From Kalmusia sp. IMI 367209 (taxonomy: Eukaryota; Ascomycota; Dothideomycetes; Pleosporales; Didymosphaeriaceae): 64,000 nt of DNA. Within the stretch, counting starts at the first letter, position 1. The number at the start of each line of letters is the position of its first letter. Location: positions 1,178,001 through 1,242,000 of the forward strand of contig JAPEUQ010000014.1 in assembly GCA_027946365.1 (NCBI GenBank), given 5' to 3'. The notes beneath the pieces were generated by a model, which did no database searches, had not been told where the DNA came from, and worked only from the letters and a program-made list of their open reading frames with translations. A program made the position numbers and the translations under genes. Below, piece after piece: positions 56,111 through 64,000 of this stretch.

Positions 56111-56499
56111 CCTTGAACGGGGTGCGGGTTTTACGTCAGTCAAATCTCTCAAGGTACAAGAGAGCTTACTCACGACATGGCGTGCTTGATTTTCGATGAG
56201 AATTGGTCGTAGGGTGCGAGCGACCACCGTTCAAGCTGTTGTTTAGGGGGGAAGAAGAGATTGGTCGACGGGGTCTCGGCTTTATATAAGGCGACGGGGA
56301 CGCACTGGCCCCTGGTGAAGGTAGAATGACCGTGTTGTGTTGTTGGTAGTGTAGATACACGATCCGCGGGTGAGACTCCGTGCGCTTCACGTAGGGTCTG
56401 GCGTCTCGGTGACGCAGAATTGGGCGCAGCTGATAACCGTATATACAGGCCAGGACGATATGACCGCCATATCGCTGCCAAGCTGGCCTGTGCATATCT
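56111..56499. other. Spacer, no supported gene
   Basis: The minus-strand frames here lack domains and start context. A GTGAGT donor follows an ATG at 56178-56176, but no in-phase acceptor gives a good frame into the F-box-like fragment. Confidence 0.35.
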
Positions 56500-56690
56500 A
56501 CACATAACCGCCACATCGACTCGACCTGAACGTCATATGGACTTGACCTGTCCGCCATACTGACTTGACTTTTCTGCCATATTGACTTGACATGTCTACT
56601 ATGTTGACTCGACCTGTTCTCCATATCGACTCGACCTGTTCTCCATATCGACTCGACCTGTCCACCATATCGACTCAGGACATACCTGAT
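56500..56690. repeat. 22-23 bp tandem array (GACTCGACCTGT...CCATAT)
   Basis: About eight imperfect units of GACTCGACCTGT(T/C)CTCCATATC. Two units near 56606-56650 are identical. Related boxes occur at 52.9-53.0 kb and 56.9 kb. Confidence 0.85.
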
Positions 56691-57100
56691 CTGTGCATAA
56701 TCTTGGGATGAAGATCAGATGTAAATTAGAATAGCCATTTGACACTAATCTACAAAAGGGTTCTATTGACAATTGGTGCTTCCAGGAGCTTATTGTAGAC
56801 TAGGAAAGTTACTCGTTGGCTAGCAGAATCTATCGTAGACTACGGTAGTCTCTGGTAGATCAAACATAGCGTCTACCACAATGACTTGTCTGCCGTACGA
56901 CTCAACCTGTCCTTTCTATCGACCTAACATACCCGGTGTGTGCATAATCTTGGCATGAAATCGAGATCCAAATCAGAGCCACTACGTTATACCTCTCTAT
57001 CTAGATCGTGCACTAGAATGTTACTATAGACTGTGAAAGTTGCTTCTTTTCTACGAGAATATATCATAGACTACGACAGTTCCTCGCACCCCAGCTCTAC
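56680..57100. repeat. Two copies of a dispersed repeat
   Basis: GTGCATAATCTTGG(C/G)ATGAA followed by a variable block and TATCRTAGACTACG(G/A)(T/C)AGT occurs twice (about 56692-56860 and 56938-57090). A third copy is at 62518-62700. They may be fragments of one LTR or other non-coding element. Confidence 0.65.
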
Positions 57101-57254
57101 TATTGATGACAGCCTGTCTCTACGGATGCACTTTCCTAGACTTACCTGCCAATAGAGTAGCAGTCCTTTGAAGTGGACCGTAGCTGAAGGATAGACATGA
57201 ACGGGCTACTTAGTGGTATCCTACAGTCCAGCATGCTTATTCTGAACCCCATGC

Positions 57255-60200
57255 TCAAGTGCCACATCGGCGGTGCGCCTCAATAAGCCTTCTGACGGCA
57301 TTGTGCCCGTTGTCCGAAGCCAGTTGGGGCGCTCGATCACAGTGCTCACCCTTGTGCAGGCTAGCACCAGCATTGAGCAGCAACTGTACCATATCGATGC
57401 GTCCATGCTCTGCAGCCCCTTCCAAAGCTGATCTTCCCTCGCTGACCGCCGGGGGGGCGTTGACATCTGCGCCAGCGTTGAGTAGTATTGCGGCGATGTT
57501 AACATAGCCACCAATAGCAGCAGCCTGAAGAGGCGTCACCCCCGCATAGTCGGCGGCTGGGGCATTGACATCTGCATCCTTCTCAAGAAGAATTCGAACT
57601 AGATCGATGTTGCCATTCACAGCTGCTATTTGGAGGGCTGTACTTTCCCCATCATATGCTCCTGGGGCGTTGACATCCGCCCCGGCATCGAGAAGAATCC
57701 GAACTAGCTCGACGTTATTCTCCTCAACTGCCGCTTGGAGGGCTGTACTTCCCCCAATCACGTGCTAGTGGTGCGTTGACATCCGCCCCAGCATTGAGAA
57801 GAAGCCGAACCAGGTCGACGTTGTTCCCCTCAGCTGCCGCTTGGAGGGCTGTCCTTCCCCCACTGTCTGCTGCTGGGGCGTTGACATCCGCCCCGGCATC
57901 GAGAAGAAGCCGAACCAGCTTAACGTTGTTCCGCTCAGCTGCCGCTTGGAGGGCTGTACTTCCCCGGTGGTATGCTCCTGGAGCGTTGACGTCCGCCCCG
58001 GCATCGAGAAGAAGCCGAACCAGGTCGACGTTGTTCCCCTTAACTGCCGCTTGGAGGGCTGTACTTTCCCCATCGTATGCTCCTGGGGCGCTGACATCCA
58101 CCCCGGCATCGAGAAGAATCCGAACCAGGTCGACGTTGTTCCCCTCAACTGCCGCTTGGAGGGCTGTCCTTCCCTCTTTGTATGCTGCTGGGGCGTTGAC
58201 ATCCGCCCCGGCATCGAGAAGAAGCCGAACCAGCTTGACGTTATTCCGCTCAACTGCCGCTTGGAGGGCTGTACTTCCCCGGTAGTATGCTGCTGGGGCG
58301 TTGATATCCGCCCCGGCATTGAGAAGAATCTGAACTAGGTCGACGTTGTTCCCCTCAGCTGCCGCTTGGAGGGCTGTACTTCCCCCATCGTATGCTCCTG
58401 GGGCGTTGACATCTGCCCCGGCATCGAGAAGAATCCGAACCAGTTCGACGTTTTTCCCCTCAGCTGCCGCTTGGAGGGCTGTCCATCCACGAGATACTGC
58501 TGAGGAGTCGACACCCGCCCCAGCATCGAGAAGAATCCGAACCCGCTCGACGTTATTCCGCTTAACTGCCGCTTGGAGGGCTGTACTTCCCCCATCGTAT
58601 GTTGCTGGGGCGTTGACATCTGCCCCGGCATTGAGAAGAAGCCGAACCAGCTTGACGTTGTTCCGCTCAGCTGCCGCTTGGAGGGCTGTACTTCCCCGGT
58701 GGTATACTGCTGGAGCGTTGACATCCGCCCCGGCATCGAGAAGAAGCTGAACTAGGTCGACGTTATTTCGCTCAACTGCCGCTTGGAGGGCTGTCCTTCC
58801 CCCCCAATTACGTGCTAGTGGTGCGTTGACATCCGCCCCGGCATCGAGAAGAAGCTGAACCAGCTTGACGTTGTTCCCCTTAATTGCCGCTTGGAGGGCT
58901 GTCCTTCCCCCACTGTCTGCTGCTGGGGCGTTGACATCCGCCCCGGCATCGAAGAATCGAACCAGGTTGACGTTGTTCCCGAACCTGCTGCTGGGGCGTT
59001 GACATCCGCCCCGGCATCGAGAAGAATCCGAACCAGGTTGACGTTGTTCTCCTCAGCTGCCGCTTGGAGGGCTGTCCTTCCCTCTTTGTATGCTCCTGGA
59101 GCGTTGACGTCCGCCCCGGCATCGAGGAGAATCCGAACTAGCTCAACGTTATTCTCCTCAACTGCCGCTTGGAGGGCTGTACTTCCCCCCCAATTACGTG
59201 CTAGTGGTGCGTTGACATCCGCCCCGGCATTGAGAAGAAGCTGAACCAGCTTGACGTTGTTCCCCTTAACTGCCGCTTGGAGGGCTGTCCTTCCCCCACT
59301 GTCTGCTGCTGGGGCGTTGACATCCGCCCCGGCATCGAGAAGAAGCCGAACCAGCTTAACGTTGTTCCGCTCAGCTGCCGCTTGGAGGGCTGTACTTCCC
59401 CCATCGTATGTTGCTGGGGCGTTGACATCCGCCCCGGCATCGAGAAGAATCCGAACCAGGTCGACGTTGTTCCCCTCAGCTGCCGCTTGGAGGGCTGTAC
59501 TTCCCCCATCGTATGTTGCTGGGGCGTTGACATCCGCCCCGGCATCGAGAAGAATCCGAACCAGGTCGACGTTGTTCCCCTCAGCTGCCGCTTTGAGGGC
59601 TGTACTTCCCCGGTGGTATGCTCCTGGAGCGTTGACATCCGCCCCGGCATCGAGAAGAATCCGAACCAGGTTGACGTTGTTCTCCTCAGCTGCCGCTTGG
59701 AGGGCTGTCCTTCCCTCTTTGTATGCTGCTGGGGCGTTGACATCCGCCCCGGCATCGAGAAGAAGCCGAACCAGCTTGACGTTGTTCCGCTCAACTGCCG
59801 CTTGGAGGGCTGTCCATCCCCAGTGGTATACTGCTGGAGCGTTGACGTCCGCCCCGGCATCGAGAAGAATCCGAACCAGGTCGACGTTGTTCCCCTCAAC
59901 TGCTGCTTGGAGGGCTGTACTTCCCCCATCGTATGTTGCTGGGGCGTTGACGTCCGCCCCGGCATCGAGAAGAATCTGAGCCAGCTCAACATCACCTTTC
60001 CCAGAAACGTACTGAAGGGCAGTCACTCCCAGCACGTGTGAGTTTGGGTCCACTCCTGCATTGACACACTCCTGTACCATTCCAGGACACAGAGACCGTA
60101 TTGTAAGTTCGAAAAGGAGTTCCGCGAAAGCTTCTACCGTCGGGCACTGTATTGATAGGAGAAGCTTCAAAAATTGCCTGGTTCTCTCTTCTTGGAGAGT

Positions 60201-61208
60201 TTCGGCTAGTAGACTGACCATGTCACTGTGTAACATGTTGTTAGTTAGTAGATATACCGCTAAGCTAAGATACTGCACGTTTCCATGGATCTGGATAAGC
60301 CCGCCAGGACCTTCAGCACTCGCTCTCATCTCACTATCCAGGTCTTCTGGAAGGATGGCGCGTAGATGATTATAGAACTGCTGGGTGGTGTTTGACTGGC
60401 TTGTAGCCCTCGTAGTACCAGTCCAAGCGCGGACCACGGAAGTTGTCATCCCCAAGAAGTCCGTAGGCATCCTACTCAACACCTGGGGCTTCTGTGACTT
60501 TGATAGAACTAGATTACTAGCGTGAGGAGGACACTCGATACTGGTGGAAATGGCGACTAGGTCTGGATAGGGACTGGCTAGTATAGTATTAGCTGTGTAT
60601 ATAGGTACTTTAAAAGGGTACCTACCGTCAGACTGAATCATGGCCAGCAAACGGAACCAGGGCAGGTTGTGTGACAAAGCGGCGTCAGTCTGTAAGGCTG
60701 GGGGGGTAGATATGTAGACTCCTTCTGGTGTTCCGGGGGTTGGCTCTGTCGAAACAAGTGAGCATTTCATATGGGTACCTAGGATCCTCTGGCATTGGGT
60801 CATCACCTCGAGATCCATATGAGAATGCTTTCTCATAGCCATAGTGCCAGACCGCCCTCTTTAGCCTTTTCGTCGAGACGACCTTACCGCCGATACGTAG
60901 CTGACTCTCCTTTCCGTCTCGCGCACGTTTGGTAACTTTCGGTTCGATGGCTTTCCAGAAGGCCTTCGTCCGATTCTTCTGAAACCCCCATTGCTTAAAG
61001 CGTGTCTCGTATTGGCGTTTCCTTCCGGTTACTTTTAGTGATAGTCAGGATGAAGATTATAGAGGGGAGTTCCCTACGTGGCAACGAAGTCATGGTCACG
61101 GGACATTACCGCCATCACGCCTTGAAGCGTCTTCCCCTCTTCAAGGTAGAGAGATCGAATCGTTGGCTGATGGCTTTTCCAGGCAGCATTAGTAGGGTGG
61201 GGGGCCAT
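57255..61208 (-). CDS. Clr5-domain ankyrin-repeat protein, array frame broken
   Basis: Start 61208 (MAPHPTNAAWKSHQPTIRSL). Intron 1 (61077-61022) joins FVAT to KRQYETRFKQWGF, completing a Clr5 domain (residues about 8-60). Intron 2 (60806-60746, GTGATG...GCTCAC...CGACAG) joins YGSR to EPTPGTPEG. A linker of about 250 residues leads to some 26 ankyrin repeats of 35 residues (LLDAGADVNAP, TALQAAAEGNNVDLVR). Most are nearly identical at DNA level with 105-bp period, showing recent tandem duplication; the last five are diverged, as in a normal capping end (RRLIEAHRRCGT). Loss of about 37 bp near 58950-59000 shifts the frame, and a C5 run at 57751-57755 (C7 in sister repeats) shifts it back. As given, translation stops at 58815. 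Clr5-ankyrin proteins are common in fungal accessory genomes; function unknown. Confidence 0.8.
57350..60010. repeat. 105-bp ankyrin-coding tandem repeat
   Basis: Units follow GACATCCGCCCCGGCATCGAG, AAGAATCCGAACC, ACGTTGTTCC and TGCCGCTTGGAGGGCTGT. Long false frames exist on the opposite strand because the period is a multiple of three and the sequence lacks stops. Neighbouring units are close to identical in the middle and diverge at both ends. Confidence 0.9.
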
Positions 61209-61600
61209 GGTAATGTACGTAGAGCACGAAGGAAGAAGCGGAGCGAAGGCTAGTTCTGAACGTAGGTGTTGGCTATGGGCGGGTGGCACCAAACCTTTAT
61301 ACCTGCCCAGCCTTTTCCAGACCGACTGTTTAGGTAGGTTGCTAAGCTATGACCCAACTGGACCCGATTGGCAGGTTCTAAAATCTCGCCCGTGGACGCT
61401 TCTAATTCGTCAATTCCACAATCTCCCTGCATCGACTAGCGCAGCCCTGGGGCTGATTTCACCCACGCGCCACTACCAGCGCCCGTCAGCCTTCTCGCAC
61501 CCAGTAGCCGGGATACGAACGGGGTTCTACTGGACGGTTTCCAAATCTCCCAGCGTGGAGGTGTCTGCCCGCTGACGAGCTCAGCGATCTGGTCCGAAGC
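61209..61600. other. Upstream region of the Clr5-ankyrin gene
   Basis: Presumed promoter of the leftward gene. No open frame with support. Confidence 0.4.
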
Positions 61601-61608
61601 ACCCACCT

Positions 61609-61625
61609 TTTTTATCTATATAAGT
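61609..61625 (+). promoter_or_regulatory. Possible TATA box
   Basis: TTTTATCTATATAAG lies about 40 bases before an ATG (61656) that opens only a short frame. It is the most TATA-like site in the GC-normal right part and may serve the uncertain small gene that follows. Confidence 0.3.
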
Positions 61626-61859
61626 CCCCTCTCGAGCCTGGCTAAAGCTTGAAAATATGTACAGCATAGCCATTGCAGGCTCGCCAAGCACTTAGAATCC
61701 GCAGGCCTGTATTAGCCAACGCAAATACGACAAAACCACGGAAACGTTTCTCAGGGTATACCATCGCCCTAAAGCTCCTTGGGGGCATTCTATCTTCAGC
61801 GTTGGTGTGCGCTAACAGGATCAGGTGTGGTCCTAGCAAAGCTATGCCCACTCTTATCC

Positions 61860-62211
61860 CTCAAATCGTGTCGGCTGTGGGGAGCCTCGTAACGCCCATT
61901 GCTATACTTGCTGGGTCGTTTCTTACCGCCTGGCTCTCGAGGAGGTGGAGTAACGGTTAGTACTTCGTCTCGAATCATCCTCGCTCTACGTGTGCTGATT
62001 GAATTTACGACCGCGGCGATCTTCCTCAGTATGATCCAGGTTATCAACCGACTCCTTCCCAGCTTTTGCACCACGAACCGTACCATGACCCGTACGATAA
62101 TCTACAGTCCGACCTGCGTTACTATCCACAATCCCACCTACCTTACCGTCCACAGCCCTACTCGCCCTACCATCCATGACCCCACCCGCCGCTATCTGCA
62201 CCTTTCGCACA
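61860..62211 (+). CDS. Possible small spliced gene with Pro/Tyr/His-rich tail
   Basis: A hydrophobic frame (LLYLLGRFLPPGSRGGGVT) ending at 61954 joins across an intron of 77 nt (GTTAGT...GCTGAT...CTTCCTCAG, 61955-62031) to YDPGYQPTPSQLLHHEPYHD and further Tyr-Pro-rich sequence up to a stop near 62180. The join is in phase and the tail composition is not random-looking. The first exon could not be found: the hydrophobic frame has an upstream stop and no ATG. The neighbouring frame 61673-61960 (IPQIVSAVGSLVTPIAIL) overlaps it and may be the true upstream part with a frame error. Function unknown. Confidence 0.3.
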
Positions 62212-62517
62212 CCGGTAGCATCAACAAGCCCTTCCGTTCTATTCCTGTACTCGGCGTGTAGAATAGTAGAGGGAGGATAGCAATTGGGATGGTAGATCTG
62301 GTCTTTCGGTTGGATATCAGTAGAGGGCGCTCAGCCCTAAGCAAGCAACGTTATTAGCGTTATATTTCGGTGCAGTGTCAAACTTGTTCTGCGTCTATGA
62401 ATGCTAGCCGAGAGCTACATCGATTCCTTCTTTGTAAAAGCTCCCCTGCCTCGCTGTCCAGCCTGTAGCCTCTGACGGGACGGGTGGACTGTCAGACCTC
62501 CACCTTTTGACCTCCCG
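62212..62517. other. Spacer, no gene seen
   Basis: No supported frame or repeat. Confidence 0.35.
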
Positions 62518-63010
62518 TGTGCATGACCTTGGCATCAAACCAAGATCCAAATCAGAACTGCCACGTTACACCTCTCTACGTGGAGGGGTCATGTTAGTGC
62601 TCTAGAAGTTTATCGCAGACAATCAAAGTTCCTCATTTAGTATCAGAATCTACCCTAGACTATAGAAGGTTTTTGTAGTGAACCGGAGACTACGGCAGTT
62701 TCTGATAGCTTGGTCAACCTGTCCGCCACAGCAACTCATCCGCGGAGTCGGGACGATCGATCCAAGCAGGAAGGACTTCCTGGAAGGACGGCATTTGCGT
62801 CTATGCCCTCTGACTACTCCGAGACCCGTTGCTGTGGTAGCCTCTCCGATGATGTCCGGCAGCTGTTCGAAGTCGTCGACAGACCTGCTAAAGCACTTCA
62901 AGACGAAGAAGTCCGCCTCTCGGCTAGAGGAGTCTATTATAGATTATAGAGGGCTGCCGTAGTTTGTCGTAGCGTACAGCGGGCTGCCGTAGTCTATCCT
63001 AGAATACGGT
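62518..63010. repeat. Third copy of the dispersed repeat, with short repeats
   Basis: GTGCATGACCTTGGCATCAAAC, CAAATCAGAACTGCCACGTTACACCTCTCTA and ACTATAGAAGG parallel 56938-57070. Toward 62935-63010, AGTCTATTATAGATTATAGAGGGCTGCCGTAGT and its near-repeats occur in tandem. Confidence 0.6.
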
Positions 63011-63669
63011 ACATTGTGGACGGGTATGGAAAGAAAAGCCTCGGTCTCCAGGGTACCCTGGTACGACTCTTTCACTCGGTGTGTGCTCGCGATGTTGCAT
63101 GGCACAACTGCCGCGCTACGGAGTCAGTGCAGTCGAACCATCTCTCCCTTTTACATCCGTCCACGTTCACTTCATATCACATGACCACTATGGTGCCAGG
63201 TTTCACATGTACCGCCGCCGCTCACAGGCGCGTGCCTTCCTTTTCCACCATAAGCATGAGGCCTCCGTTCACCAGTCGCGCTGGGCGTGAACGAGCCGCC
63301 ATTCTCACCATGCTCTCACCTATGCTCTTTTCCTTTAGCACTTACGCCATGCTCTCACCAGTCCTCTTTTCCTTTAGCGCTTGCACCGTCCTCTCACCTA
63401 CCCTCCTTTGTTTTAGTACTTGTAACCGTCACCTTCCCTCTCCTCTTTTGTTTCAGCACCTACACCAACACCCTCCACACCGCCCTACACCACGCTCTTC
63501 TGGTGGACCAATGGGTATGCCCGACGCCCTTCCCTGAACGCCTCTCCAACAGCAGCTGACTGAAATAGCAAGCCAGCTATCATCGCAACTATAGTTGTCG
63601 AAACAATCCCATCATACTCGTCACTCCAACGTATTCGTCCTCTACGAGAGGCGGGGTAGCTCCCCCGAG
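63011..63669. other. Region with a 45-bp minisatellite
   Basis: From about 63301 to 63470, CTCACC(T/A)...CTCTTTTCCTTTAGC(A/G)CTT repeats about four times with 45-bp period. The plus-strand open frame at 63016-63537 spans it but has no domain and an unlikely composition, so it is not called as a gene. Confidence 0.5.
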
Positions 63670-63983
63670 CACAGGATCCTCGATTCTTCGCTTCGAGCGC
63701 CCTAGAGGACGAGAGGGGCGACAAGGCAGCTATGCTGAAACATTGATCGTTCGGACTTGTCCGGTTTCACGACAATACCGACCATGGCCGCTTGCAGGCT
63801 CACGGTAAGTCTCAAAGCTGGCGATCAACAAAGTACATGGGACTGACGGGTGAACAGGCTGCGCGGCTTGAGGACCCTCAATTCTTCGCTTTGAGCGCCC
63901 TAGAGGACGAGACGGGCGACAAGGCAACCGTGCTCGAGCATTAATCATTTGTACTTGTCCGGCATCACAGAAGTTCCCCTAGC
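63670..63983. repeat. Direct repeat of about 105 bp, spacing about 208 bp
   Basis: ATTCTTCGCTT(C/T)GAGCGCCCTAGAGGACGAGA(G/C)GGGCGACAAGGCA occurs at about 63684 and 63892. The similarity extends to ACTTGTCCGG(T/C)(T/A)TCAC after a more diverged middle. The repeat may continue past the right edge. Confidence 0.75.
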
Positions 63984-64000
63984 CCACATCGATGGTTTGA

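Noticed and set aside
57776..60041. Long plus-strand open frames antisense to the ankyrin gene (Ala/Ser/Arg-rich and Cys/Trp-rich repeats)
   Set aside because: They arise because the 105-bp repeat is a multiple of three and lacks stops in several frames. The minus strand alone gives ankyrin motifs and a spliced Clr5 domain.
1..64000. Telomeric repeats or a chromosome end in the window
   Set aside because: No TTAGGG or CCCTAA array was seen. Subtelomeric location is only suggested by gene content.

Overview
The window comes from a filamentous ascomycete (Pezizomycotina). Its genes carry 44-61 nt introns with GT...AG ends and GCTAAC/GCTGAC-type branch sites. It holds P450s, an ALO-type flavin oxidase and a Clr5-ankyrin protein. 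A 35 kb AT-rich block bears the signature of repeat-induced point mutation (RIP): runs of TpA, and decayed reading frames broken mainly by TAG and TAA stops, as expected from CAG, CAA and TGG codons. Species and chromosome cannot be told from the sequence, and no telomeric repeat array is present.

Layout. (1) 1-5.9 kb is a normal-GC accessory island: a gene fragment at the left edge, a secreted sugar-lactone-oxidase-like flavoenzyme, a truncated P450 relic and an intact membrane-anchored P450. This looks like a small oxidative or secondary-metabolism neighbourhood. (2) 5.9-20.9 kb is heavily RIPped nested retrotransposons: LTR fragments, a minus-strand Ty1/Copia relic with a recognisable RT motif, long inverted repeats, and a RIPped copy of an array plus gene that survives unmutated at 41.3-42.5 kb. 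(3) 20.9-39.3 kb is less heavily mutated. It holds a series of decayed genes, all on the plus strand: a short ORF, an unknown ORF, a telobox-like Myb relic, an unknown ORF, an SNF2-type helicase, an internally duplicated ORF, an AT-hook-containing large ORF and a short terminal ORF. A family of hairpins built on CAACTTTCCGT/ACGGAAAGTTG recurs in the spacers. This is the best candidate here for an undescribed multi-gene mobile element. (4) 39.4-42.2 kb holds two adjoining LTRs, a purine-rich tract, an 18-bp minisatellite and an array of palindrome-containing iterons.

(5) 42.3-52.7 kb is GC-normal and carries three element-like genes: a ParB-like/DUF3723-like protein beside the iteron array, a large unknown protein with a Pro/Thr repeat N-terminus (with a probable C-terminal continuation), and a convergent polyQ protein whose 3' end is duplicated next to it. 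(6) 53-56 kb is a truncated Copia gag-protease and an F-box-like fragment. (7) 56.5-57.1 kb is short tandem and dispersed repeats. (8) 57.3-61.2 kb is a spliced Clr5-ankyrin gene with nearly identical 105-bp repeats and two frame disruptions. (9) 61.2-64 kb holds a possible small gene, minisatellites and direct repeats.

Several of the frame breaks in blocks 5-7 lie in short homopolymers. They could be decay or base-calling errors; the sequence alone cannot decide. All family calls come from reading motifs; no database search was run.
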